Shown here one piece after another: positions 45,214-56,420 of a stretch of DNA of 64,000 nt. The notes under the pieces were generated by a model. It saw only the letters and a program-made list of their open reading frames with translations, had not been told where the DNA came from and did no database searches. A program made the position numbers and the translations under genes. The number at the start of each line of letters is the position of its first letter. The first letter of the stretch is position 1. Origin of the DNA: Morella rubra (Eukaryota > Streptophyta > Magnoliopsida > Fagales > Myricaceae); the NCBI GenBank assembly GCA_003952965.2, contig CM025852.1, forward strand, positions 5,130,123 through 5,194,122, given 5' to 3'.

Positions 45214-45665
45214 TCACTTGTCGCCACTCATAGCGGCGCTCAACAACATTTTAGCATTAGGGTAATGCTCAGACAAGAACACTCCAACGGAGTCCACAAG
45301 CATCATGACTGTGCCCAAGTACAGTCCCAAGCAATCCTCTAAGCAGTCCAAGACGAAAGGATCAAAAGCTGTGCCATTGATCAACAACTCTTTTGTCCTC
45401 AAGACTATGTCGGTTGCACTTGCCAAAGCTAACTCCATTGCAATTAATCCTAGCCCTTGAAGATTGGTGGCCTGGCTGACTGGCACTGCTTGAAGTGAGG
45501 CTAAACAGAAGTCGTAGTTAGCAGCGACAGATCGATCTGCACATGTTTTGCAGGTTTGTTCTATTATATCACCAGATGCTGCAGCATAGTTGGAGCTTTT
45601 TCACGGAGGATTACTAGAAACATGAAGAGGTAGCAGAAAGAGAAGGGTAAGTGACAAAAGTAGCA
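45165..45665 (-). pseudogene. pectin methylesterase/invertase inhibitor (PMEI) pseudogene, copy 1
   Basis: PMEI proteins are secreted four-helix bundles that inhibit pectin methylesterase or invertase in the cell wall. The minus strand shows a signal-peptide-like start near 45665, then the first disulfide pair region (CKTCADRS...FCLASL near 45505-45560). GLGLIAMELALASATD, DCLEDCLGLYLGTV and FLSEHYPNAKMLLSAAM follow. Signal peptide and mature part are in different frames. The end (SGDK, then stop) lost bases present in copy 2, and the rest of the C-terminus (GEVSPLAKEN) is out of frame. Both changes destroy the protein. Confidence 0.85.
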
Positions 45666-45745
45666 CATTTTATTCATGGCATAGTTCTTCAATTATCTAG
45701 GTGGATAGGGCAGGGAGATATTTGAAGCATTATATATCATGTACA

Positions 45746-47065
45746 AGGAGGTGTTGACTATGTTGAAACTTTCATTCTAGTTGTCAAACCAGCAACTATT
45801 CACAACGCTCTAGCTCTTGCACTTCATTATCAATGGTCAATTAAGCAACTTGATGTGTCCAATGCCTTTTTACATGGCACTTTATCTGGGGAAGTATTTA
45901 TGGAGCAACCTCAAGGTTTTCTTAATGTAGCTCATCTAGATTATGTTTGTTTTTTGAAGAAGGCGCTTTATGGGCTTAAGCAGGCACCTAGGGTGTGGTT
46001 CACCAGATTTTCTCAAGCCTTATTGGCTCTCAGGTTTGTGGAATCATAAGTTGTTTATCCTTTATTTGTGCTTCATAATGCCAACATCTGCCTATATGTT
46101 TTAGTATATGTAGATGATATAAATGTCACTAAAAATAATGACCATGCAATTACTTTGCCAATGCAACAACTTCAACGAGAGTTCGCTCTTAAAGATCTTG
46201 GGCCTCTTGCATTTTTCCTGGGTGTTGAAGCTGTTCGGGATAACTCTGGTCTTCATCTAAATTAGTCCAAGTATATTCTTGAAGTCATTCATCGAGCTGG
46301 TATGGTGGGAGCAAGACCATATTCTTCTCTTGTTGTAATAGGTGCTTACTTATCTAAGTTTGTTGGAGATCCTATTGCTGATGGCACGGAATATCGACAG
46401 CTAGTTGGTGCTCTACAGTACTGCACCCTCACCAGGGTAGATATTGCATTCTCAATCAATCAATTATGTTAGTTTATACACAGTCCCACTACCTCTTATT
46501 GGAAAGCTCTTTAGCGAGTTATGTAGTACTTGAAGGGTACACTCTCTCATGGTTTACATTTCTCAACTGGTCCATTAACATTGGATGGCTATTGTGATTC
46601 AGGCTGGGCAGGGGCAGTTGATGATAGGAACTCTACTTCTGGTTATGGTGTTTTTCTTGGTCCATGTTTGGTCTCCTGGGGTGCTAAGAAACAGTCTGTG
46701 GTTTCTCGATCTAGCACAGAAGCAGAATACCGCTCTATGGTACATGCCACAACTGAACTTTATTGGATTTATTTTCTTCTCCATGATTTACATGTTTATT
46801 TGCCACAAGCTCCTACACTTTGGTGCGACAATTTGGGTGCTATTGCTCTTGCTTCTAATCCTATGTTCCATTCTCGGACAAAACATATTGAAGTTGATTA
46901 TCATTTCATTGAGAAAAGGTTCAAAATGGTGATATTCAACTAGCTTATATTTTCACCACTGACCAAATTGCCGATATATTCACTAAAATTCTTGTATCTG
47001 CTCATTTTCTTTATCTACGTGACAAACTCATGTTGAACCCATCTCCTATTTGCTTGCGGGGGGGC
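45746..47065 (+). pseudogene. copia Pol fragment (reverse transcriptase and RNase H)
   Basis: The plus strand shows WSIKQLDVSNAFLHG near 45840, ALYGLKQAPRVW near 45965, and the catalytic box as YVDDINV near 46105. RNase H follows with GYCDSGWAGAVDDR near 46590, SRSSTEAEYRSM near 46710 and TKHIEVDYHFI near 46880. Several stops (46048, 46263, 46470, 46514) and a late frame change break it. Its left end is cut within reverse transcriptase and joins sequence duplicated at 51.7 kb. It is related to, but diverged from, the copia element at 1-1855. Confidence 0.92.
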
Positions 47066-47270
47066 TGTTAGCAATAATATTGGAGATATTCAAATTGTAA
47101 ATAACAAAGAGCATTTACGTGAGAGTAGTAACAGAAAGTTAACATTTGTATTTTATCTTTTGTTCAAATCTTTTGTAATCTCCTCTGTAATAGAAAACCT
47201 TTTAAATACAATCCAAGCACATTGAAGAGTTCTTACGTTGCCAAATTTAATCTTCTCTAAAATTCTTTTA
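47054..47270 (+). repeat. polypurine tract and 3' LTR of the copia fragment
   Basis: GCGGGGGGGC (47056-47065) precedes TGTTAGCAATAATATTGG at 47066. The right end lies at about 47270, where sequence matching the second copy of the segmental duplication resumes (GGAAGCTTCCTAGATAGC). A short LTR of about 205 bp. Confidence 0.82.
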
Positions 47271-47580
47271 GTAGGAAGCTTCCTAGATAGCTACCAGTGG
47301 GGCATCTCAAGGGGAAACAAACTTGAGAGAGAGAGAGGGACGAAGAACAACAACAAATGTAGGCCTACTATACCAATCTAATTACTAATAAATAGAGATC
47401 TTGATGACGTATCTATAGATATATGCTGTAAATATATAGTGTGGTTCTGTGTGCATATTGGTCTCCTGTTTGGACAGGAAGCTTCCTAGAAAGCCACCAT
47501 GGATGGACAAATGAAAAATCTGGTTTAGACCCTAACAACACTTAGAGGGATGAATATGTGTTTTCCGTCTAATTAAAACA

Positions 47581-48915
47581 GGGAAATTGCACCTGCTGGT
47601 CCTTGGGGTTTGAATTTTTTCCAAACTGGTTCCTGGACTTTAATTCATTCCACCGAGGTCCCTGGGCTTTTTTTTTTTAAGGCCTTCTGTCAACTGATGC
47701 CCAGCTCCATGATAGAAAACGCATATGTGGCATTTTAATCCACATAACCAATCCATTCAGATCGTGACATGGGTCAAAATGACACATCAACATGCCACAT
47801 CCATACCAGACACGCTAGGTCGACCAATTTCCCCCCAAATTATAACTGCTACATCAACAGAGCTGATATTTCTCGAACCCTAACATCCTGTGACCCTTTT
47901 CTCCACTGAACATCAAGATTCATCGCCAGCTCCTTAGCAATCTCCATCGTCTCTAGCTCCTTAGCAATCTCTGTCGAAGGCATTCTCTCCGTTGAAGGTC
48001 CGTAACTTTTTTCTTCCTTGCCCAACGTCTTGCCCAACTTTTTTCTCTAGCTCGTTTATTGCTCATTTTTCTTTTTCATGCCTTTTGCATATTTCTAGAT
48101 TTGTATCAAGATCTAGATTTGTATCAAGATCTAGATCTGCATCTTGTGATTGATGAATACAACTAGAATATGTTGTAACAGAGAGGACAAAAAAACCATT
48201 AAAAAACAGTTCTATATTGTCAAGCATTATAAGCAGTAGGTGATCTCCTGGAGAAATTTCCAGCTCCAAAACAAAACTTATATTATTCGTGATAATGTTA
48301 AGAAGGACAACCTTGCATTAAACTATTCTTTAGTTGCACCTACACTTCAATTTGTCCTGCATGCCCATCCAACAACAGATTCATGAAATAAAGTCAACGC
48401 TCGTTCAGTATGCCTATCGATGAAGATAGATGGAAAGGCAAATAAGTTTAGCCAACTGCAAGTTCAGTACCTTCGGTGGACAGATCTGACTTCACGCAGG
48501 TGAGCCGCGGAGAACTAAGGTGCTATTTGGTGGAATCTGAGTTAGATGGGAAGTTAGGGTTTGTCTAGTTCGTAAGAAGGAATTTGGGGATTTCTAGATT
48601 TCTGTCATGCAAGGGAGGCAGGAAAAAAGAACGCAACAGATGTGGAGGGGGGCAAGGGAAATAATGCAGATGATGTGACAGATTTCATCCCTTGTGGCGT
48701 GATGATGTGTCATTTTGACACGTGTCACTATTTGAATGGATGGTGACGTGGATTAAAATGACACGTATGCGTTTTCCGTCACAGAGCTAGGCCTCAGCAG
48801 ACAAAAGGCCTTAAAAAAAATAAACAGAGCTCAGGGACCTCTATGGAATGAATTAAAGCCCAGGGACTAGTTTGGAAAAAGTTTAAACCCTAGGGACTGG
48901 TAGGAATAAAAAGCC
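47581..48915. mobile_element. MULE-like element with about 230-bp inverted repeats
   Basis: The left arm (from 47581, with CTGGTCCTTGGGGTTT, GGACTTTAATTCATTCCA and AAGGCCTT) matches the reverse complement of the right arm (ending near 48915). The flanks TTAAAACAG (47573-47581) and TTAAAACAA (48916-48924) agree at 8 of 9 bases, fitting the 9-bp target duplication of Mutator-like elements. The core (47850-48650) has CT-rich leader-like sequence and no transposase. A 62-codon minus-strand frame with a repeated EIAKEL phrase lies there. Confidence 0.78.
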
Positions 48916-48924
48916 TTAAAACAA

Positions 48925-49264
48925 CAATAACAATTTTAAAACACGTTCTAAAATTGTTCAGCCTAGATATGCATAATAATCAACTCAATCAACAAATAGG
49001 CAACGAAAAATTAAATCAAATTTCAATCACATAAAGAGATAGAGATTTGAAATACCATTTAAAGTAAAAACCACTCTAGGTTAGCAGCAACCTGAAATCC
49101 ACTAAGAAGAAAACCTTATAAACATGGATTCAGACACAGGTAATCCAAACTTCTTGACTCTAACAACCCTGATGTAATAATCTAAGCGTCCCTACTTAGA
49201 TCAACTCTGTGTGGCATTCACCTCAAACCTCTGAGATTCTTCTTGTGGATTCTTCCTTGTAGCG
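48925..49264. other. no gene seen
   Basis: AT-rich spacer between the MULE-like element and the gypsy fragment; no frame or repeat recognised. Confidence 0.35.
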
Positions 49265-49590
49265 CCTTAATTACATAATATATCAGTCGTTGGATGTCGT
49301 TGTCATCTCGTATGAGTGCGGCACTTACTGCTATGTCTGAGATAGCAAGGTAGAGATAAAGGGTTTCCCCTGATATTGGGGACCTTAGGAGTGGGGGATT
49401 GTTAGGTATCTCTTCAATTCCTCAAAGGCTATTTGACATTTTTCTGTCCACTTGAAGGCTTTTCAAAGTGTCTTGAAGAATGGTAAGCATTGATCCATGG
49501 CGCGGGCGACGAACCTATTGAGTGCCGCTATTCATCTCGTGAGTCGTTGTGGAAGCAACAGAACTTCTGGTTGTCCCGTTTGTTCAAATC
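49265..49590 (-). pseudogene. Tat/Ogre-like gypsy reverse transcriptase end and RNase H start
   Basis: The minus strand reads LNRFVARAMDQCLPFF near 49490-49540, KWTEKCQIAFEELKRYL near 49410-49460, and GETLYLYLAISDIAVSAALI near 49320-49375. This is the link between reverse transcriptase and RNase H. It follows Gag directly, so protease and most of reverse transcriptase are deleted. Confidence 0.8.
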
Positions 49591-50719
49591 TGATCTCATT
49601 TTGAGAGGCCATTGTATCTCAGGGTCGTTTCAGATTTCCCTAGTGGTGTGTTGAGGGGTGTAAATTGTAGTCTTGGACGCTCTGCGTGTGGCTTTGCTTT
49701 CCGGCCCCTTTCTGTTGTGGGAGGCCTAGTTAAGGTTGTTTCTTTTCTTCTTTTGGTTGCTGCTCCTCCCTGATCAGCGACTTGTTCCCGGCGAGCTATC
49801 ATCATGTCTTCTGTGTTAATGTACTTCTACGCCTTCTCCATGAATTCTCCGAAGGTTTCTTCCCCAAAGAGAAAGAAAACCTTTCATCGGTCAATCCTGC
49901 TACTATGGCGGTCAGGACTACCTTATTATAGATATTCCATGTTCAGCTTCTCTTGGTTAAAGTGTGCCATGTAATCCCTCAAACTTTCAACTTCTTTTTG
50001 TCGCATAGAAAGGAAATGGATTGTTAGTTTCTTCTGCTTTTTGCTTGATATGAAATGGCTGATAAAGGCTCTGTTAAGCTTTTCGAAACTCGAGATTGAG
50101 TTTGGCCTTAATCTGCTAAACCAAATGTGAGCAGATCCGACTAATGTAGTAGGAAATGCTTTGCATTTGATAGCCTCTTGGGCATCCAGCAAGACCATCT
50201 GTGCTGTGACCGATAGCCTTCCAAGTGATCTAATGGATCAGTGACTCTTGTGTATTTGTAAATAACAGGCATACAGAATTTGGACGACAGTTGGGTTTCA
50301 AGAATTTTTGACGTGAATAGAGATTCCACAAGATGCATCATGTTTTTGAGGGATGATTGCGGTGGTTTATCCACTTTCTACCTCATTCTTCCTAACTCTT
50401 CCATGACTTCTTCTAGCTTTGCGTTGACCCCTTCGGGGCCTTCATTTTGCCAGTGGATTGGGGAGTGGGAGCCTCTCTTTCGTAATGTGGTATGTGAACC
50501 TCTTCATCGCGTCTCCACTGGTCTGATGCTTCCCCCTATTGCTTGTCGTTATGATTCGGTTCCAGGTTGGTGATAGTACGAGACTCACTACGTGTGTTGT
50601 CATCCACTCTTTTGATTCTTATCGGAGAAGGTTCCGGAGGGGATTCTAGATTGTTTCCTCCAACTTTCCCTTTGCTTTTACCCTTGGCGTTCGCTATAAA
50701 TCTTTTATCACAAGAACTA
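49591..50719 (-). pseudogene. Tat/Ogre-like gypsy Gag, disrupted
   Basis: The core is the Gag phrase with AHIWFSRLRPNSISSFEKLNRAF near 50065-50135, preceded by a lead-in (SKFCMPVIYKYTRVTDPLDHL near 50215-50290) in another frame. A basic tail follows (ATKRRKETT near 49745). Stops and shifts separate the parts. Gag would coat element RNA; here it is dead. Confidence 0.82.
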
Positions 50720-50745
50720 AGTTGTTCCCCACAGACAGCGCCAAC
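50720..50745 (-). promoter_or_regulatory. leader next to LTR with GTTGGCGCTGTCTGTGGGGA signature
   Basis: This phrase directly follows the LTR end on the minus strand. It is a recurrent signature of Tat-group gypsy elements at the start of the internal region, at or near the primer binding site. Confidence 0.7.
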
Positions 50746-51257
50746 TGACGAATCAATTGATTTATAGGAAACACCTTGGAGTAAATGCATCTTATTCTTC
50801 ATGTAATTCCTTCTATAAAATAACAAAGATGACCCTGGACATCGGGTAAGGCATCTCTAATGCTAAAGTCAGTATTTTGGTATATTAATCTCTCTATTCA
50901 ATCTCTTCAGAATTATTTATTTCGCTTATTCATGGTACTTTACTTTTATAGTCTTTTTCCCACATCCTTGTGTTTCCCTTTTTCAAGGGACTTGGATCCC
51001 TTATTGCATCGGATGTGTTCTTTCTACATGCCTTCATAATGGGCAGTTTAGGCTTTTTTCATGGGGAACATTGGGATCGTGGGAATGCTACACGTTATAA
51101 GTTGGCTTATAACTGTTTACAACACGTGTCGTGGTTTTCCTTTCTTTCGAGCTTTGTGCGATACAGGTCAATCATCATCGTTGGGCTTTTCGTATGATCA
51201 TATTCGTCCAGCTCAATCAATTAGGGTTGGATTGATTCAGTTTCGGTATCATTAGCA
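50746..51257 (-). repeat. 5' LTR of the Tat-like gypsy element, about 512 bp
   Basis: On the minus strand it starts TGCTAATGATACC at 51257 and ends ATTCGTCA at 50746. The outer boundary is confirmed: duplicated sequence shared with 45 kb begins within a few bases (GTTACATAATTGAAGG). Confidence 0.75.
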
Positions 51258-51261
51258 GTGT

Positions 51262-51690
51262 TACATAATTGAAGGAGATCATAATTCTCCTTTGCCAGTG
51301 GAGACACTTCACCTTTCTTTTCTACAAACCCTAGCTCACACGTCGCCACTGCTTCCATAGCGGCACACGGTGACATTTTAGCATTAAGGTAATGCTCAGA
51401 CAAGAATGCTCCAATGGAGTCCACAAGCGTCATGACCGTGCCCAAGTACAGTCCCAAGCAATCCTCTAAGCAATCCAAGATGAAAGGATCAAAAGCTGTG
51501 CCATTGATCAACACCTCTTTTGTACTCGAGATTATGTCAGTGAAATGAGGCTAAACAGAAGTCGTAGTTAGCAGTGACAGATTGATCTGCACATGTTTTG
51601 GAGATTTGGTCTATTATATCACCAGATGCTGCAGCATAGAGCTTGTTTCACAAGGGATTACTAGAAACATGGAAAGGCAGCAGAAAGAGA
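51262..51690 (-). pseudogene. PMEI pseudogene, copy 2
   Basis: The duplicate of the inhibitor at 45165-45665. The minus strand shows FDPFILDCLEDCLGLYLGTV and an intact C-terminus absent from copy 1 (MEAVATCELGFVEKKGEV, then LAKENYDLLQLC). It lacks about 90 bp of the centre (the GLGLIAMELALAS helix) between 51540 and 51545, and so is also nonfunctional. Its upstream end (51645-51740) retains the degraded signal peptide region. Each copy keeps a part the other lost. Confidence 0.82.
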
Positions 51691-51843
51691 AGGGTGTGAG
51701 AAAAGTAGCACATTTTTTTCATGGCATAGTTCTTCAATTATCTGGGTGGATAGGGCAGGGAGATATTTGAAGCATTATATATCATGTAGGAAGCTTCCTA
51801 GATAGCCACCACTGGCGCATCTCAAGGGGAAACAAACTTGAAG

Positions 51844-51848
<5 letters not shown>

Positions 51849-51881
<33 letters not shown>
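51849..51881 (+). repeat. (GA)n microsatellite
   Basis: About 16 GA units; the corresponding site of copy 1 (near 47323) has about 6. Confidence 0.93.
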
Positions 51882-51888
<7 letters not shown>

Positions 51889-52045
51889 CAAATGTAGACC
51901 TACTATACCAATCTAAATACTAATAAACAGAGATATTGACGACGTATCTATACATATATGCTGTAAATATTTAGTGTGGTTCTATGTGCATATTGGTCTC
52001 GTGTTTGGACAGGAAGCTTCCTAGAAAGTCACCATGGATGGACAA

Positions 52046-52882
52046 TAAACCAGAGACCCTTGCATGACAAGCGTTTCAAGTGTAGAAGTAGATAAAGAAG
52101 GTACTCACGAAACCTCCACTGAGAAAAAGTGACTTAACAAAGTAATTATAAGTATAACAACAACAGCTGCAGTGAGATTCTGAGAATCCGACAAGTTGCA
52201 TAAGTTGGGATGGTTTTGGACTTTCAAGTACTGCAGAACCTAGACGCTGAAAAAGAAATTTTGGGCAATTCATCTACCAACATAATAAATTAATAATCTT
52301 GGCATATGGCTAAAGCTAGACGATTTCAGGAAAATGCTCACTAGATCTCATGATCAATGTGATGAATGCTTACCAATTTTTTCTGCTTAATTAGTTGGGG
52401 GTCTTCTTACTACACTGCATGAGCAAAAATAACAGGCCGCCCAAATCACTGGTCAGCAATTGATTATAAAAAGCAAAAGATGGTATTACTAACATAGTAA
52501 TTTTTTGGTCTCCAGAATGAAAAGAAAAATGTCACACTGTTAGAGGTCTTGAACTCAAACATTTGCTCTGATTCCATGTAAATTTAAACTATTAAAAATA
52601 TATAATTTTTATTATTTGAATTATAGTTTTTAAGAGTTACATAGCTTGATAACAACAAGAACACCATAAGATTTATGCAGACTTTCACGTGGGAGAGTGG
52701 GAGGGAAGGTTGAGAGAACGTATGTCGAGGAAGCCGTTTTCAGGTATCGTGAAATGATACAAATATCATTTTTGTATTTCTTTTTTTGGGCGGTTATATT
52801 TTATTGTTAACTTAAAATTTCTTAAAAACAACGAAAATATCTATATCTTAAAAAGAAATGAATAAAAAAAAGTAGAATTAAA
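52046..52882. other. spacer; no gene assigned
   Basis: A 65-codon minus-strand frame (52076-52273) includes a stretch preceded by CTTTTTCAG (splice-acceptor-like), but no family is recognised. Confidence 0.3.
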
Positions 52883-53242
52883 TACACTTTTCGCCTTCCG
52901 ACTATTGGAGTTCTGATACTTTGTACCCTAAACTATCAACTTCGTTACATTTCGCACCTCAACTACCAACCGTTTATATTTTGCACCCCATACTGTTATT
53001 TTGGATATAAATTGTTATTTTGATTCAGTGAAATGATGATTTTACCCTTATAATTTTTTATAATTATATTTGTATAGGGATATATTTGTCATTTTACTAA
53101 ACAAAAATAGCCATTTTCGTCCAAATTAATGGTAGGTGGTGCAAAGTGTAAACGGTTAGTAGTTGAAAGACAAAATGTAACAAAATTGATAGTTTATGGT
53201 GCAAAGTGTTAGAACCCTAATAGTGGGGGTAAAAAATGCATT
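52883..53242. mobile_element. MITE with about 105-bp terminal inverted repeats
   Basis: The left arm carries GGAGTTCTGATACTTTG, AAACTATCAACTTCGTTACA and CAACTACCAACCGTTT. It matches the reverse complement of the right arm, which carries AAACGGTTAGTAGTTG and CAAAGTGTTAGAACCCT. The centre is AT-rich and noncoding. The theme resembles the foldback element at 3400-4898 (same TTTGCACC phrases), so they may be one family. Confidence 0.85.
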
Positions 53243-53654
53243 TTTTTTTCCAAAAAAGTAACTTAATGTAAGCTAAATTGGGAAGGGTAGCAAATACAGA
53301 ATTTTTATTTATTTTGTATGCTAATCATATTTCTTCTTGTCTCGATCAAATTCGACTTTTTTCATTTGGTCTTGAAATGGCTCGTTGTCGTTGGGCTTGA
53401 ACTTTTGTGATCCTAATTCTGTCACCTTGCTAATTGATTTTAGCAGGCTGGGAGCCTGACAACTGGATTTTCTAAATTTGTCACTCTGTCCAGCGGGAGA
53501 GAAGGCTTCAAGCAATGATGTACTGTTATTTGATTTTGATACCGAACTTCATTCAACCCACGAGGGAACAAAGGCTAAAGAGAATATTAAGTGCAAAACT
53601 CCAGTACTGAAATCTTGTCAGACTCTCCGGGTTAAACATCTATTAAAGTTTAAA

Positions 53655-54100
53655 GAGTTTGTGTTTCTTCTCATAGGGGAAACTCCTTAAGGGGCAGGAT
53701 GAGGAAATTGCGGTGAAAATGCTTTCAAAAAGATCTGGACAGGGCCTGAGGAGTTCAGAAATGAGACAATACTAATTGCATAACTCCAGCACTGAAATCT
53801 TGTCACTCTTGGGTTATTGTATCGAGCGAGGAGAGAAAATATTAATATACGAGTACATGCCCAACAAAAGTTTGGATTTCCACCTTTTTGGTGCGCTCAT
53901 GTTTCGACGTGATCCCGGTGCTCTGTCCTTAGTATTACACAGATTGAATCAAGAAAAAAGATGTTAGATTGGGACACATGTATACACATTACATGAAAAA
54001 GCTAGTAAAAAATGACAATGATTTCAAATGAAAACAGGGTTGGGAGTTGTGGAGGGATGATCAAAGTTTGGACTTGACGGATCCCAGAATAATCAGCCCT
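53655..54100 (+). pseudogene. S-domain/cysteine-rich-type receptor kinase, kinase fragment
   Basis: Plus-strand pieces read IAVKMLSKRSGQG (catalytic-lysine strand, near 53710) and [28 protein letters not shown] (hinge region, given here as two phrases [11 protein letters not shown] and [17 protein letters not shown], 53811-53900). After a gap holding an intron or deletion comes WELWRDDQSLDLTDP (C-lobe, near 54030-54080). A one-base deletion near 53744 and a stop near 53780 break the first exon; the catalytic loop is missing. The pattern is that of plant S-locus-type receptor kinases. Confidence 0.75.
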
Positions 54101-54489
54101 TTAAATTGTGTATTCAAATGCGTATTCTTTTCGTTCTTCTGTACACCTCCCCCTCTCCTACCAGTGATACGGTAAAAGCATCGAATAGATATTATTGAAA
54201 TACAGGCTAATATACAGAAGCCTTGTAGGAACAACAGAACCAGACTTCAGAAAGTGGTATCCTTTACGATTTGAGATAGTAAATTAGGTTGGAAACCCCA
54301 GTGGTACCATATGGGCATTCTTATCAGCGTTCTCCCCGTGAGCAGTCTAGACTGGCTTTCGATGTTAAGCTACCCCGTCCTCTATTTGAGAAGACAAAAT
54401 AGAATGCTACCCCAGACTCTTCTATTTCTGCTGTTCAATGGACTCTCTTTAGATATTTACGTATGCGCAATGCTTTTATTTTTTTCCTA

Positions 54490-54529
<40 letters not shown>

Positions 54530-55365
54530 TTTTGGTTTTGATCTTGGCCTTTCTTTTCTATAGATGCTGCTGGGAAATGCAGCAGAACCTGTACGGCAAG
54601 AGAACTTTCCACTTTTCTTACCTACGAAGCAATGCAAGAGAACCTTCTGCTTTCCCAAAAGCGAGAATAAAGGTCTTTCAACTCAAATACACCATCAGAA
54701 TAAAGTGTTTGTGAGCATAAATTCTAACAATCCAAGGGCAACGCCAGTTAGAACATAGTCTTTCAATTCACTCTCAGACAGCTAGAACTTGTCTTTTATG
54801 CCATAGAAACTATAGTCTATCGAGTCAGGAGGGCGACGCCATTGTGAAAGCCCGGAGAGGAGTAGAAGATTGTGAAAAATTCAAGCATTATAACAAAAAA
54901 AAAAAAAGAAGCTGAAAGGAGAAGCGATTGATTCAAGCTGCCATACGCAAAATTTATCCAAACTATAAGACTTGGAGGTTTGACTTTACCATCTTTCCTT
55001 ATCATTGCAATATAATGTAGTGGTGAAACGATGAATTGTAGATTTTGTTCGCATCTATTTTTAAGTAATCAGTTCATGCTACGTTCTAATGTTAGGTAGG
55101 CCCGCGTAGACTCAATTGGCAGCGCAAAGGACTCACTACACGATTGACTCCATTAAACAGCTGAAGCAGGTCAAGCATCCCTCTTTCTTACAGGGCACAC
55201 ACATATAGAGCCAAGTTGAGACTTACTTCTCTTGTCGCATGAGAGAAGCATGCATGCCACGTTTCTTGAATTTTGGTCGTTGACTGCAGAAACGGTCACA
55301 GTGGTACTAGGGTTTACTCTAAAACTTTAAAAAGAAACGAAGAAAGTGGCTAGAAACAGGAAGGC
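54101..55365. other. spacer with AT and T microsatellites; no gene seen
   Basis: A (TA)n run at about 54489-54511 is followed by about 22 T (54512-54534). No frame in this stretch carries a known domain. Confidence 0.45.
54489..54534 (+). repeat. (TA)n followed by poly(T)
   Basis: About 11 TA units, then about 22 T, ending at TTTGGTTTTGATC. Simple-sequence tract; length may vary or be misassembled. Confidence 0.95.
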
Positions 55366-56420
55366 AGTAAAAGTTTTGGTGTATCTGTCAGTAATCTGTG
55401 CTTTCACTTATGTATTCTCTGTAAGTGATGTATTGTCTCTCTATATATCTCTCTCTTTGATTGTATATGCGTGAATTGTCGTGAACTGTGGGTGTGTGTT
55501 TGCTCTTTTGTGATGCTCACAAATACATGGGTGATGAGATGTAGGTTCTAAACGAGATGCTTGATAACTTTGTGTTTGCCGCTACAATTGTGCTTCCAAA
55601 GGCTCTTGTTCTTCTACCACGGATGAATGCTTTTCCTGATTTAAGCACGGCATGTGATGAAAATTTTAGTATGCATAGTCTACATGCATACTTGAGTTAT
55701 TTGATAGGAAAAACAGTAAAAGTTTTGGTGTCTCTGTTAGTGATCTGCACTTCCACTTCTATATATACTGTAAGTGATGTGCTGTCTCTCTTTCTCTTTG
55801 GGTATATATGCGTGAAGTACCCTGAACTGTAGGTGTGTGCTTTCTTTATTGTGATGCACTCATGACTACACAGTTGATGAGATGTAGGTTCTAGCAAAGA
55901 GACTTGAAAATTTTGTGGTTGCTGCTGCAATTGTGTTTCCAATCTTATTCTTCTTCCATGGATAGATGGTTTTCTTCATTTAGGCCCGGCATGAAATAAA
56001 AATTTAAGTATGCCTAATCTTCATGCATACTTGGGCTATTTGAAAAGAAAGATGGTAAAGGTTTTGGTGTCTCTGTTGGTGATTGGCGCTTCCGCTTTTG
56101 TATACTCTGTAAGTGATGTGATATCTCTCTGTCCCTCTCTGTGAGTGTTTATGCATGACGTGCTATGAATTGTGGGTGTGTGCTTGCTTCTTCTTCTTTT
56201 TTTTCTTTTTTCTTTTTTATGCATTCAAGATTCAATTGGTGATGAGATAGGTTCTAAGTGAGAGACTTGATAACTATGCGGTTGCCGCTACAATTGTGGT
56301 TCCAATGGCTCTTGTTCTTCTGCCACTGATGGATACTTCTCCGGATTTAAGCAGGGTATGTCATGACAATTTTGAGTGTGCCTAAACTTTGTGAATAATC
56401 TAACAGTTTGATAGGAAACA
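55366..56420 (+). repeat. three tandem modules of about 340-366 bp with exon-like parts
   Basis: Units start at 55366, 55716 and 56055 (GTAAAAGTTTTGGTG or GGTAAAGGTTTTGGTG). In each, a short open hydrophobic stretch (VKVLVSLLVI type) ends at a GTAAGTGATG donor-like site. About 130-150 bp later each has an AG-ended acceptor-like site, then a second open stretch (DNFVVAATIVVPMALVLLP in the third unit). The hydrophobic peptides look like membrane segments of a multipass protein I cannot name. Each unit differs by indels, and no long frame spans them. Confidence 0.7.

Larger units (their letters stand above)
45140..47510. repeat. segmental duplication, copy 1 (interrupted)
   Basis: Sequence 45140-45745 plus 47271-47510 matches 51260-52045 in order and orientation. 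This copy holds the copia fragment at its middle (after CATTATATATCATGTA). Confidence 0.92.
51260..52045. repeat. segmental duplication, copy 2 (uninterrupted)
   Basis: It matches 45140-45745 and 47271-47510 but has no copia insert: CATGTA runs straight into GGAAGCTTCC at 51786. A GA microsatellite (51851-51881) is expanded here relative to copy 1. Confidence 0.92.
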
